Source: CAYQUC01 sp964514215 (GTDB taxonomy: Bacteria > Pseudomonadota > Gammaproteobacteria > UBA6429 > Thiohalophilaceae). From it: a DNA stretch of 28,970 bases. A program made the position numbers and the translations under genes. Below are positions 1 to 8,531 of the stretch, one piece after another. The stretch covers positions 1-28,970 of the forward strand of contig CAZEPW010000048.1 in the NCBI GenBank assembly GCA_964514215.1. Direction: 5' to 3'. The notes beneath the pieces are model-generated. The model was not told the DNA's origin. It worked only from the letters and a program-made list of their open reading frames with translations, and ran no database searches. Numbering within the stretch: position 1 is the first letter of the stretch; each line of letters opens with the position of its first letter.

Positions 1-2
1 GT

Positions 3-53
3 AAACAAGCATGTAAATATGCTGGTCTTCCAAAACCAACTGGTTGTGTGTAA
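3..53 (+). CDS. dsrC: DsrC sulfur-carrier protein, C-terminal end only
   Basis: Only the last 16 codons and the stop are in the window; the gene begins before base 1. The frame from base 3 reads KQACKYAGLPKPTGCV and then TAA. This is the signature flexible arm of DsrC/TusE proteins. The two cysteines are spaced C-X10-C, and the final one is the penultimate residue. In true DsrC proteins these cysteines carry sulfur as a persulfide or trisulfide between the sulfur transferase DsrEFH, the reductase DsrAB and the membrane complex DsrMKJOP. TusE-type paralogues lack the first cysteine, so having both argues for a functional DsrC. dsrM follows after a terminator-like hairpin, matching the order in purple sulfur bacteria. 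Confidence 0.93.
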   Translation, partial: KQACKYAGLPKPTGCV

Positions 54-76
54 CTTTCATAGTTAAACACTATCAT

Positions 77-106
77 CTGGGGGTGTTATATACCCCCAGT
101 TTTTTT
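77..106 (+). terminator. Strong hairpin with T-tract between dsrC and dsrM
   Basis: Bases 77-86 (CTGGGGGTGT) pair with 90-99 (ATACCCCCAG) around a three-base loop, giving a ten-pair stem with five G-C pairs in a row and one G-T wobble. Seven T residues follow (100-106). This is a textbook intrinsic terminator. It lies inside a cluster normally transcribed together, so it probably stops only part of the transcripts and sets the dsrC to dsrMKJOP ratio; that role is inference. Confidence 0.85.
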
Positions 107-107
107 A

Positions 108-124
108 CTCATAATAATTATGAG
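108..124. repeat. Short perfect inverted repeat after the terminator
   Basis: CTCATAAT (108-115) and ATTATGAG (117-124) are exact reverse complements around one base. The repeat abuts the T-tract of the terminator and ends 17 bases before the dsrM start. It could be an operator or a second weak RNA hairpin. Nothing in the sequence decides which. Confidence 0.4.
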
Positions 125-141
125 CAATAGGGATTTTTCGT

Positions 142-909
142 ATGTCATCTGTGAGTGTTTTTTTCGCGTTTTTATTTTACGCTGCAACAGCTGTTTTATT
201 ACTTGGCTTAGCTTTTAAAATTAAGCGTTATGCAAGTATACCTGCACCCTTAAAAATTCCAACAATGCCTGCGCCAATAACGCAGTCAGGTGTTGTTTTT
301 AGAATGTTTCGTGAAGTTGCATTCTTTGAAAGTTTGTTTAAATCAAATAAATGGATATGGCTTTTTGGCATTTTATTTCATTTAGGCATGTTATTAGTAT
401 TATTACGTCACTTTCGTTATTTCACCGATCCGGTCTGGTTATGGGTTGATTTAATACAACCCTTTGGTGTGTATGCTTCTTTTGCAATGCTCGCCGGGCT
501 TTTAGGATTATTAGCACGTCGTATTGTGGTTGAACGAATTCGTTATATCACCTCACCCTCAGATATTTTAATGCTGTTATTATTAATCAGTATTGCGGGT
601 TCAGGTGTTGCAATGAAATTTATTTGGAATACCGATATCGTTGCAGTTAAAAACTACTTTATCGGTTTAATGACGCTTAACTATCAATCACTACCGACTG
701 GCTTCACAGGTGATACTATTCTCATAGTGCATTTAAGTTTAGTTGCAATATTAATGTTGGTTTTCGCATTTAGTAAATTACTGCATGCGCCGGGTGTGTT
801 TTTTAGTCCTACTCGAAACCAGGTTGATAATTCACGCGATAAACGTCACGTTTCAAACTGGGCATTAAATCTTGATGCAGAAAAAAATAAAGCTAAAGCA
901 CCAAATTAA
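142..909 (+). CDS. dsrM: DsrM, membrane cytochrome b subunit of DsrMKJOP
   Basis: This 255-residue protein is a NarI-like cytochrome b that anchors DsrK in the inner membrane and passes electrons between the quinone pool and the DsrK iron-sulfur clusters. Five to six hydrophobic helices are visible, at about residues 5-25, 70-92, 108-128, 140-160 and 195-215. The segment FHLGMLLVLLRHFRYF near residue 80 carries two histidines in the arrangement typical of heme b ligands in NarI/DsrM proteins. The polar C-terminal tail of about 40 residues would face the cytoplasm. The start ATG has a purine-rich stretch (TAGGGA) about eight bases upstream. Position between dsrC and dsrK and the full family length make the call firm. 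Confidence 0.94.
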   Translation: MSSVSVFFAFLFYAATAVLLLGLAFKIKRYASIPAPLKIPTMPAPITQSGVVFRMFREVAFFESLFKSNKWIWLFGILFHLGMLLVLLRHFRYFTDPVWLWVDLIQPFGVYASFAMLAGLLGLLARRIVVERIRYITSPSDILMLLLLISIAGSGVAMKFIWNTDIVAVKNYFIGLMTLNYQSLPTGFTGDTILIVHLSLVAILMLVFAFSKLLHAPGVFFSPTRNQVDNSRDKRHVSNWALNLDAEKNKAKAPN

Positions 910-961
910 GTTCGAAGCAACAACTAATTTATAGCTAAGAAAAAGGACAGAGGATTCAGAA

Positions 962-2473
962 GTGGCAGATTTTGAAACACCAAAAATAACTGAGTATCCA
1001 ATCATACCTTCAATTGTTGAAGGTGCGATGGCACACAGTTCACCCTATATCGCTAAACCTAAATTTCAAGAACCTTTAGGATATCCTGGTGAACTTATTG
1101 ATAACTGGAAAGAAGTCGCCATCAATAAACTTGGTGAGCTAACTAACAAATACCGCTCTTTAGCCGTATTTTTAGATTCATGTGTAAAATGTGGCGCTTG
1201 TACCGATAAATGTCATTATTTTTTAGGAACATCTGATCCTAAAAATATGCCAGTTGCGCGACAAGATTTATTGCGCAAAGTTTACCGTCGCTACTACACC
1301 CCTGCTGGTAAGTTATTCGGTAAGCTTGGTATGCCTGGTATTGTAGGTGCAGCTGAATTAACTGAAGACGTTATTAATGACTGGTACACTTATTTTCATC
1401 AATGTTCACAGTGTCGTCGCTGTTCTGTCTATTGCCCCTACGGTATTGATACAGCAGAGATATCAATGGCTGGTCGTGAAATTTTAGCTGACATTGGTAA
1501 AGGTCAAAAATATTGTAATGAAATTATTGCCAAGGTTTTTAAAATTGGTAATAACTTAGGATTACCTGAGCCCGCTCTAGCTGACACGTTAGAAGGACTC
1601 GAAGAAGAAGTTGAAGAAGATACTGGTGTGAAAGTTAAATTTCCACTCGATCAAAAAGGAGCTGATATTTTATTAGTAACCCCTTCTGCTGATTTTTTTG
1701 CTGAACCACATGTTGATGGTTTAATCGGTTATGCCAAAGTATTCCACGAAGCCGGTTTATCTTGGACTGTTAGTTCCCATGCCAGTGAAGCCGCAAACTT
1801 CGGTATGTTCATTGGTAGTTACGAAAACATGCAAAATGTGGCCATGCGTATTCGTGAAGCCGCTATCGATTTAGGTGTTAAGCGAATTGTATTTGGTGAG
1901 TGCGGACATGCCTGGCGTGTTGCTTACTCATTCTTAAACACCTTAGCAGGACCATTTGACTTCCTTGATCCTAACTACCCAGTACCACAACATATTTGTG
2001 AGTTAACTGATGGATTAATCAAAGAAGGCAAACTCAAATTCAATAAAAAAGAAAATGATCACATGACTTTAACATTCCATGATTCATGTAATGTTGCTCG
2101 TGGTTCACGTATGGGAACCGAGCCCGGTGGTCAGTTTACAATTCCAAGAAATGTTATCAAAGCAGTATGTAATAACTTTCATGATATGGATTCAACAACC
2201 ATTGGCGAAGGAACATTCTGCTGTGGTGGTGGTGGTGGTTTACTAACAGATGATTTAATGGAAATTCGCGTTAAAGGTGCCCTACCAAGAATGTCGGCTT
2301 TAGAAAAAGTCATTAAGGAAGAAGGCGTAACACACATGGCTGCAATATGCGCCATTTGTAAAAGTCAATTTACGAAAGTACTACCTTATTATGGTATGAC
2401 CATGGACCAAATAGTCAGTGTTCATCAATTAGTAAGTAACGCAATTATTTTGGAAGGTGCTAACGAAGATTAA
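962..2473 (+). CDS. dsrK: DsrK, iron-sulfur subunit related to heterodisulfide reductase HdrD
   Basis: DsrK is the cytoplasmic catalytic subunit of DsrMKJOP and is thought to act on the DsrC disulfide or trisulfide. The 503-residue product has two [4Fe-4S] motifs, C74-X2-C77-X2-C80-X3-C84 and C148-X2-C151-X2-C154-X3-C158. C-terminal cysteine patterns of the CCG type follow: C314 in GECGHAWR, then C376, the pair C420-C421 before a glycine run, and C463-X2-C466. In HdrB/HdrD proteins such cysteines bind the non-cubane cluster that cleaves disulfides. Translation starts at GTG, supported by the ribosome-binding sequence AGGACAGAGGA just upstream. No membrane segment is visible, so DsrM must be the anchor. 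Confidence 0.95.
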   Translation: MADFETPKITEYPIIPSIVEGAMAHSSPYIAKPKFQEPLGYPGELIDNWKEVAINKLGELTNKYRSLAVFLDSCVKCGACTDKCHYFLGTSDPKNMPVARQDLLRKVYRRYYTPAGKLFGKLGMPGIVGAAELTEDVINDWYTYFHQCSQCRRCSVYCPYGIDTAEISMAGREILADIGKGQKYCNEIIAKVFKIGNNLGLPEPALADTLEGLEEEVEEDTGVKVKFPLDQKGADILLVTPSADFFAEPHVDGLIGYAKVFHEAGLSWTVSSHASEAANFGMFIGSYENMQNVAMRIREAAIDLGVKRIVFGECGHAWRVAYSFLNTLAGPFDFLDPNYPVPQHICELTDGLIKEGKLKFNKKENDHMTLTFHDSCNVARGSRMGTEPGGQFTIPRNVIKAVCNNFHDMDSTTIGEGTFCCGGGGGLLTDDLMEIRVKGALPRMSALEKVIKEEGVTHMAAICAICKSQFTKVLPYYGMTMDQIVSVHQLVSNAIILEGANED

Positions 2474-2489
2474 AAGTAAATACTTTTAA
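2470..2489 (+). repeat. AT-rich hairpin over the dsrK stop codon
   Basis: TTAAAAGT (2470-2477) and ACTTTTAA (2482-2489) pair exactly around AAAT. The arm overlaps the dsrK stop codon. The stem is almost all A-T, so it is weak. It may protect or process the 3' end of dsrK mRNA, or it may be chance in an AT-rich gap. Confidence 0.3.
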
Positions 2490-2557
2490 TTACAGTTAAA
2501 CACTTACGAAAACAATTTTAATAAACGCAAATTTGAATTAACAACAGGAGAAGCAGC

Positions 2558-4507
2558 ATGTCAACATCTTCTAAAGATATGCAAGATAAAAACCTTAATT
2601 ACCGTCGTTATGAAGAGGGTGATCATGAATGGGGTAATTGGCAGGATCAAATTTTTAAAGAAGATACTTCATATAAGTGTCCTACCTATGTTAACCGAAC
2701 TCCTCCTTGTCAAGGCAGCTGCCCAGCCGGTGAAGATATTCGTGGTTGGTTACAAATTGTAAACGGTATTGAAAAACCTGCCGGTGATATGACGATGGAA
2801 GAATATGCTTTCCGTCGCTCAACAGCTGCTAACCCGTTCCCTTCAATCATGGGTCGTGTCTGTCCTGCTCCATGCGAAGATGGTTGTAATCGAAATGAAG
2901 TTGAAGACCATGTTGGCATCAACTCCATTGAACAATTTATTGGTGACGCGGCTTTAGAAGCTGGCCATAAATTTACAGCAGCAACAAAAAAATCAGGTAA
3001 AAAAGTCGCTATTATTGGTGGTGGCCCTGCTGGTCTTGCAGCAGCTTACCAATTATTACTAGTTGGTCATGACGCTACTATTTTTGATGATCGTAAACAC
3101 CTAGGCGGCATGATGCGTTACGGCATTCCTGGATATCGTACTCCTCGTGATGTGCTTGATGGTGAAATCAACCGTATCGTCGAGATGGGTGTTGAACTTA
3201 AAATGGAAACTAAAGTGGGTGTTGATGTTCCTTTAGCTGATATCGAAAAAGAATATGACGCGGTATTATGGGCTATTGGTGCTCAAAGTGGTCGTGGTCT
3301 ACCAATTGATGGTTTTGAAAAAGCGCCTAACTGTATTAGTGGTATTGCATTCTTATCTGCGTTTAACGAAGGCCGTTTAAAACTCGCTACTGATAAAGTA
3401 ATTGTTATTGGTGGTGGTGATACATCTATCGATGTGGCATCTGTTGCTCGTCGTCTTGGTCACATCAACAGCATCAATGAAAAAGATCGTCCAGAAAATA
3501 TTATATTAGGACACACTGCTCATGATGTTGCTTCTTCTGCTGTGCGTGAAGGTGCAAACGTTATCTTAATGAGTCGTGCTGCTGTTGAAGATATGAATGC
3601 AGCAGAACACGAAATTACTGATGCGCTTCGTGAAGGTGTTTCTGTACAAGGTTGTTTAAGCCCTGTTTCTGTTGTACTTGATGCTGATGGCCGAGCAACA
3701 CATTTACGTGTTAAAAAACTTGAAGCTGATGGTAAAACACCTATTGAAGGTTCAGAATACAATATCGAAGCGGACTTAATTGTTTCCGCTATTGGTCAAG
3801 TCGGTGAAATGACTGGTTTTGAAGATTACGGTAACGACAAAGGTTTAATGGATGCCGATCAACATTATCAAATGCCTGGTAAACCTGGCCATTTCGTTTG
3901 CGGTGATATTGTTCGCCCTCATCTATTAACAACGGCTATTGGTCAAGCAGCGATTGCTGTGGAAAGTATCCATCATTATTTTAATAATGAAGAATTACGT
4001 AAACGTCCTAAAGTTGATAAATATGTATTCAACATGTTAGGAAAAATGCAAGAAGCCGGTGTTTACCCTGAAAAAGAATACGACCACAGTTATACCCTTG
4101 GTACTGACAGTAGTGATTTTGCTGTACATAACTATGAAGATCGTTCAGCTCATGAAATCATACCAGCTGAAAAATTATTCTTGGGTCATTTTGAATTTAC
4201 CGAACGAGTAAAACGTAACGATAAACCAGTTGATGCTGCTGAAGTTATTGGTAACTTTAACGAACGTATGGACGGCCTATCAACAGAAAAAGCAGTTGAA
4301 GAAGCTAATCGTTGCATGAGTTGTGGTATGTGTTTTGAATGTGATAACTGTGTTATTTATTGTCCTCAAGATGCTATTTTCCGAGTTAAGAAAGATGAAA
4401 GTACCTTAGGTCGATATGTTGATACTGACTATTTTAAATGTGTTGGTTGTCATATCTGTGCGGACGTGTGTCCAACTGGTTATATCGACATGGCAATGGG
4501 CGAATAA
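2558..4507 (+). CDS. dsrL: DsrL, NAD(P)H:acceptor oxidoreductase of sulfur oxidation
   Basis: This 649-residue protein is GltD-like: an FAD- and NAD(P)-binding oxidoreductase with iron-sulfur domains at both ends. Near the N-terminus C51, C55, C102, C106 and C110 form the GltD-type cluster region. The first Rossmann motif, AIIGGGPAGLAAA, lies near residue 155 (FAD) and the second, VIGGGDTSIDVAS, near 290 (NAD(P)H). The last 90 residues hold a ferredoxin domain with CMSCGMCFECDNC and CVGCHICADVC. In oxidative Dsr systems DsrL interacts with DsrAB and moves electrons to NAD(P)+. It is generally missing from classical sulfate reducers, so its presence is the best local evidence that this cluster runs in the oxidative direction. 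Ribosome-binding sequence AGGAGA precedes the ATG. Confidence 0.95.
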   Translation: MSTSSKDMQDKNLNYRRYEEGDHEWGNWQDQIFKEDTSYKCPTYVNRTPPCQGSCPAGEDIRGWLQIVNGIEKPAGDMTMEEYAFRRSTAANPFPSIMGRVCPAPCEDGCNRNEVEDHVGINSIEQFIGDAALEAGHKFTAATKKSGKKVAIIGGGPAGLAAAYQLLLVGHDATIFDDRKHLGGMMRYGIPGYRTPRDVLDGEINRIVEMGVELKMETKVGVDVPLADIEKEYDAVLWAIGAQSGRGLPIDGFEKAPNCISGIAFLSAFNEGRLKLATDKVIVIGGGDTSIDVASVARRLGHINSINEKDRPENIILGHTAHDVASSAVREGANVILMSRAAVEDMNAAEHEITDALREGVSVQGCLSPVSVVLDADGRATHLRVKKLEADGKTPIEGSEYNIEADLIVSAIGQVGEMTGFEDYGNDKGLMDADQHYQMPGKPGHFVCGDIVRPHLLTTAIGQAAIAVESIHHYFNNEELRKRPKVDKYVFNMLGKMQEAGVYPEKEYDHSYTLGTDSSDFAVHNYEDRSAHEIIPAEKLFLGHFEFTERVKRNDKPVDAAEVIGNFNERMDGLSTEKAVEEANRCMSCGMCFECDNCVIYCPQDAIFRVKKDESTLGRYVDTDYFKCVGCHICADVCPTGYIDMAMGE

Positions 4508-4525
4508 GTAAAGCGGAAATTATAA

Positions 4526-5005
4526 ATGCAAATTCATTCTAAAATTGTTACAGCAATACTTGGGGTAGCACTCTTGCTATCCCTCTCTCCTGCTTATGCA
4601 GGAGAGAGTAATGGACCTGTTATACCGAAAGCGACAAAGAGTGCAGGTAAAGATAAATGTGTTTTACCTGTAGCTGAAATGCGTCGTAATCACATGGAGC
4701 ATATTTTGCACCAACGTGATGCGACTGTTCATGAAGGTATTAGAACCAAGCAATTTAGCTTAACAGAATGTGTCAATTGTCACGTCACGGCTAAACCTAA
4801 AGGCCAAGAGATTCGAGTCACCAGTAGCGAACATTTTTGTAATAGTTGTCATACTTATACAGCAGTTAGTATCGATTGTTTTCAATGTCATAACGATCAA
4901 CCAACTACTAATCCGTATTCAGCCAAAAAAAATGATTTAACTACTCATAAATATGTGAATAATTCAGTAACATCTGAATCTAATAGCAATATAGGAATTC
5001 GATAA
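4526..5005 (+). CDS. dsrJ: DsrJ, periplasmic triheme cytochrome c
   Basis: The product is 159 residues with an N-terminal signal peptide (hydrophobic core about 7-22, likely cleavage after AYA at residue 25). Three c-type heme motifs follow: CVNCH at 82-86, CNSCH at 105-109 and CFQCH at 118-122. In Allochromatium DsrJ a cysteine near residue 46 is the proposed distal ligand of one heme. Cys45 here sits in the matching place and is the only cysteine outside the heme motifs. DsrJ is the periplasmic face of the DsrMKJOP complex. Its stop overlaps the dsrO start by one base (TAATG), indicating translational coupling. The tail after the third heme is rich in Asn, Ser and Thr. Confidence 0.94.
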   Translation: MQIHSKIVTAILGVALLLSLSPAYAGESNGPVIPKATKSAGKDKCVLPVAEMRRNHMEHILHQRDATVHEGIRTKQFSLTECVNCHVTAKPKGQEIRVTSSEHFCNSCHTYTAVSIDCFQCHNDQPTTNPYSAKKNDLTTHKYVNNSVTSESNSNIGIR

Positions 5006-5763
5006 TGAGTAATAAAACTGACAATAATAATAACCAAATCGATCATTATCGTCGAAAATTTTTATCATCATCTTCTGCAATCGCAGGTTTAATGATAGCA
5101 CCCGGTGTTCTTCTTACTGAAACAGCTCAAGCTAAACCTGCAAATGAAGCCGTTACGGATAAAAAGCGTTGGGGTTTGTTGGTAGACACCAATAAGTGCG
5201 GCAAAGGCTGTACTGATTGTGTTACTGCTTGTAATACTGAAAATGGCATAACAAGCAATAACAGACCATTATCGGATGCGCAGTGGATTCGAAAGGTAAC
5301 AGTCACCGACAAACGGACACAACATTCGATGGAATTACCCATCATGTGTCAACATTGTGAAACGGCTCCTTGTGTTGATGTCTGCCCTACTGCTGCATCT
5401 TTTAAACGTGCTGATGGTATTGTTTTGGTTGATAAGCATCTGTGTATTGGTTGTCGTTACTGCATGATGGCTTGTCCCTATAAAGCGCGTTCTTTTGTTC
5501 ATGAAGTTGTACACGATCAAAAACCGTATGCACCTCGTGGAAAAGGTACTGTTGAAAGCTGTACCATGTGTGTACATAGAGTTGATACAGATGGTACTCC
5601 TGCTTGTGTCGAAGCATGTACCAAACAAAGCCATAATGCTATGTTATTTGGAGATTTGAATGATCCAAACAGTGAAATTTCTAAATCACTAAAACAACAC
5701 GGTGGTACACAAATTCGTGCCGATCTTGGTTTAAACCAAGGTGTTTTCTACCAAGGAATATAA
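5005..5763 (+). CDS. dsrO: DsrO, periplasmic ferredoxin subunit exported by Tat
   Basis: The 252-residue product has a twin-arginine signal (YRRKFLSS, arginines 16-17, followed by a hydrophobic stretch ending near AQA), so it should be folded with its clusters before export. Sixteen cysteines fall in four groups typical of NrfC/HybA-like proteins: CGKGCTDCVTAC, CQHCETAPCVDVC, CIGCRYCMMAC and CTMC with a later CVEAC. It would relay electrons between DsrJ and the membrane subunit DsrP. The start overlaps the dsrJ stop and dsrP follows 15 bases later. Confidence 0.94.
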   Translation: MSNKTDNNNNQIDHYRRKFLSSSSAIAGLMIAPGVLLTETAQAKPANEAVTDKKRWGLLVDTNKCGKGCTDCVTACNTENGITSNNRPLSDAQWIRKVTVTDKRTQHSMELPIMCQHCETAPCVDVCPTAASFKRADGIVLVDKHLCIGCRYCMMACPYKARSFVHEVVHDQKPYAPRGKGTVESCTMCVHRVDTDGTPACVEACTKQSHNAMLFGDLNDPNSEISKSLKQHGGTQIRADLGLNQGVFYQGI

Positions 5764-5778
5764 GAAGCGATTATTATA

Positions 5779-7017
5779 ATGAAAAAGAACTTGAATTATA
5801 TTGAAATTGAAGGACGAAGCACTGGCTTTTATGCCCTATTTGGCTTCTTTAGTTTACTGGTACTTGCTGGCTTGGCTGCAACCTACTACATGGAACATAA
5901 TGGTCATTATGTGACTGGAATGACGAATCAAATTGTTTGGGGTATGCCTCATGTATTTGCTTTATTCTTAATTGTTGCAGCATCCGGTGCTTTAAATGTC
6001 GCCTCCATTTCTTCCGTTTTTGGTAAGAAAGCTTATAAGCCTCTCGCTCCATTATCAGTTGTGGTTGCAATCGCCCTGCTTGCCGGTGGTCTAATGGTTT
6101 TAGTTTTAGATTTAGGGCGACCAGATAGACTAATTGTTGCAATGACTGAATATAATTTTAAATCTATCTTTGCATGGAACCAAATGCTATATAATGGTTT
6201 TTTTGCTGTAACAATTATTTATCTATGGTTTATGTTAGAACGTAAAATGAATAAATACAGTCGTTATGCTGGCTTTGCTGCTTTTGTATGGCGCCTGATA
6301 TTAACAACAGGTACAGGTTCAATTTTTGGATTCTTAGTTGCAAGACAAGCCTACGATGCCGCTATAATGGCTCCTATGTTCGTTATTATGTCGTTTTCAT
6401 TTGGACTCGCTATTTTTATTCTAGTGACACTATTTGCTTATAACGGCACTAAACGAGAAATTGGAGATGCGATACTTGTTCGCTTACGGAAACTATTAGG
6501 AACATTTGTTGCTGCAGTGCTTTATTTCGTTATCGCATTTCATCTTACAAATTTATACGCAACTGAACATCATGGTATAGAAGCATTTATCTTACTCGGC
6601 TCCAATGGTGGTGAACTGTATAGTAAATTGTTTTGGATAGTTCAAATGGGTTTAGGAACAGCTTTACCATTATTACTACTATTACTTCCAATGTTACATA
6701 AGTGTCGTAAGACATTAACAATTGCGTCACTATTAGTGATAATTGGTGGATTTGCTCAAATTTATATCATTCTAATTGGTGGTCAAGCCTATCCATTACA
6801 ACTATTTCCTGGAATGGAAGTTTCAAGTAGTTTCTTTGATGGTGTCGTTAACAGTTATACACCAAGTATGCCAGAAATTTTATTAGGGATTGCAGGTATT
6901 GCTGTGTCAATGATATTGATTATGGTTTTAATTAAGTTTTTAAAAATCATGCCAAAATCATTAGCCGATTCAGTGGCTGATCCACACTATTCACCTAAAT
7001 CTGATATTGCATCATAA
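5779..7017 (+). CDS. dsrP: DsrP, NrfD-family integral membrane subunit
   Basis: This 412-residue protein is almost entirely hydrophobic, with about ten predicted membrane helices between residues 17 and 395. It is the NrfD/PsrC-type partner of DsrO and is thought to exchange electrons with the quinone pool, giving the complex a second quinone module alongside DsrM. The order dsrJ-dsrO-dsrP with short spacing is diagnostic. The protein matches the family in length. The gene ends before an AT-rich gap with a hairpin that may separate the electron-transfer genes from the cofactor genes dsrN and dsrR. Confidence 0.93.
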   Translation: MKKNLNYIEIEGRSTGFYALFGFFSLLVLAGLAATYYMEHNGHYVTGMTNQIVWGMPHVFALFLIVAASGALNVASISSVFGKKAYKPLAPLSVVVAIALLAGGLMVLVLDLGRPDRLIVAMTEYNFKSIFAWNQMLYNGFFAVTIIYLWFMLERKMNKYSRYAGFAAFVWRLILTTGTGSIFGFLVARQAYDAAIMAPMFVIMSFSFGLAIFILVTLFAYNGTKREIGDAILVRLRKLLGTFVAAVLYFVIAFHLTNLYATEHHGIEAFILLGSNGGELYSKLFWIVQMGLGTALPLLLLLLPMLHKCRKTLTIASLLVIIGGFAQIYIILIGGQAYPLQLFPGMEVSSSFFDGVVNSYTPSMPEILLGIAGIAVSMILIMVLIKFLKIMPKSLADSVADPHYSPKSDIAS

Positions 7018-7045
7018 TAAAATATTTTATTTTTATTGATATTAA

Positions 7046-7072
7046 AAGCGGCGTAATTTATTTACGCCGTTT
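7046..7072 (+). terminator. Hairpin between dsrP and dsrN, terminator-like
   Basis: CGGCGTAA (7049-7056) pairs with TTACGCCG (7062-7069) around TTTAT. The stem can extend outward by a G-T pair and two A-T pairs (7046-7072). The downstream T-run is only three bases, so it is a weak terminator at best. It may instead stabilise the 3' end of dsrP mRNA. No other break exists before dsrN. Confidence 0.5.
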
Positions 7073-7105
7073 ACCATTTACTTCTCAGCAATTTTAGTTG
7101 TCACT

Positions 7106-8497
7106 ATGGCACATCTATTCATATCAGCTGCACATAAGTCTTCGGGAAAGACGACTCTAACTATGGGGTTATGCTCTGCCCTACACCAACGAGGATTAAT
7201 CGTACAACCTTTTAAAAAAGGACCTGATTATATTGATCCAATGTGGTTACATAGAGCGACTACACAAGAATGTTATAATTTAGATTTTTATACAATGCAA
7301 CAACAAGAAATCTTAAAAACTTTTCATCGTTATAATGATAATTCGGATATTGCATTAATAGAAGGAAATAAAGGCTTATACGATGGTTTAGATCTTGATG
7401 GAAGCAATAGTAATGCCGCACTGGCCAAACTCCTAAATGCACCTGTCGTTTTAGTCATCGATGCTAGAGGTATGACCCGTGGAATTGCGCCTCTGATATT
7501 AGGTTATCAGGCATTTGATCGAGATATAAATATTGCCGGTATAATTATAAACCAATTGGGTGGTCAACGACATGAATCAAAACTACGCTCAGTAATAGAA
7601 AAATATACAGATATTCCGGTAATTGGTGCTGTTTATCAGAATAAAGATCTTGCCATGGTCGAACGTCATTTAGGACTAATACCCAGCAATGAAGCAAGTG
7701 ATGCTGAAAATAAAGTTAAGCAAATAGGCCAAATAATAGCTGAACAAGTCGATTTAGATAAAGTGATTGCAATATCAAAATCAACCACATTAAAGAATGC
7801 GCCGGTTAAAATTCAAAAACAAGACAAGACAGAGTGCAAATTACGTATTGGCGTTATTCAAGATGCTGCATTTGGGTTTTATTATCCAGATGATATTCAA
7901 TCAATGAAAGATCAAGGCGTGACAATAGTTACAATTAACTCGTTAAAAGATAAAAAACTACCATCAAAATTAAATGGTCTTTTTATTGGTGGCGGTTTTC
8001 CTGAAGCACATATGTTAGCGCTTTCTAACAATACAGAATTACGCAGTGATATTAAATCAGCAATTAAAAAAGGCCTCCCAGTTTATGCTGAGTGTGGCGG
8101 CCTTATGTATTTAACACGTTCAATACAGTGGCAAAATGAAACATATGAAATGGTTGGCGCAATAAATGCGGATACTGTTATGAATGAAAAGCCCCAAGGT
8201 CGGGGTTACGTTAAACTAGAACCAAACATCAATCATCCGTGGTTAAAGCAGACAGAAACTGAAAAATCAACAACAATATCGGCTCATGAATTTCATTATT
8301 CAAATATTGTAAACTTATCAGCAAATGAAAAATATGCATTTAAAGTTTTGCGAGGCACCGGAATAACAGAAAAACAAGATGGGTTAATATTTAAAAACTC
8401 ACTAGCTTGTTATACTCATCAACGTAATACGTTATCTAATGAATGGACAAGTCAATTTATTAATCATATTAAGGCATGCGATTATTCGCATATTTAA
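7106..8497 (+). CDS. dsrN: DsrN, siroheme amidase of the CobB/CbiA family
   Basis: The 463-residue product resembles cobyrinic acid a,c-diamide synthase. An N-terminal ATP-binding domain starts with the P-loop AAHKSSGKTTL (about residues 8-18) and continues with GPDYIDP and IEGNKGLYDG. A C-terminal class I glutamine amidotransferase domain follows, with GGGFPE and nucleophile Cys330 in YAECGGLMYL; HEFHYS near residue 393 supplies the histidine. In Dsr clusters this protein makes siro(heme)amide, the cofactor of DsrAB, by amidating siroheme with glutamine as nitrogen donor. A cobalamin role is less likely because no other cobalamin genes are nearby and the gene sits between dsrP and dsrR. CysG at 19709-21103 would provide its substrate. 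Confidence 0.9.
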   Translation: MAHLFISAAHKSSGKTTLTMGLCSALHQRGLIVQPFKKGPDYIDPMWLHRATTQECYNLDFYTMQQQEILKTFHRYNDNSDIALIEGNKGLYDGLDLDGSNSNAALAKLLNAPVVLVIDARGMTRGIAPLILGYQAFDRDINIAGIIINQLGGQRHESKLRSVIEKYTDIPVIGAVYQNKDLAMVERHLGLIPSNEASDAENKVKQIGQIIAEQVDLDKVIAISKSTTLKNAPVKIQKQDKTECKLRIGVIQDAAFGFYYPDDIQSMKDQGVTIVTINSLKDKKLPSKLNGLFIGGGFPEAHMLALSNNTELRSDIKSAIKKGLPVYAECGGLMYLTRSIQWQNETYEMVGAINADTVMNEKPQGRGYVKLEPNINHPWLKQTETEKSTTISAHEFHYSNIVNLSANEKYAFKVLRGTGITEKQDGLIFKNSLACYTHQRNTLSNEWTSQFINHIKACDYSHI

Positions 8498-8531
8498 AAG
8501 TTACAATTTTTAAAAATTATCGAGGTTCTCT

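Noticed and set aside
5335..5634. Minus-strand reading frames inside dsrO
   Set aside because: They lie entirely in the antisense of a cysteine-rich ferredoxin gene with clear motifs and have no recognisable domain or ribosome-binding site.
7106..8497. Cobyrinic acid a,c-diamide synthase for cobalamin synthesis
   Set aside because: The fold is the same, but the gene sits between dsrP and dsrR with no other cobalamin genes near, so DsrN is the better call.
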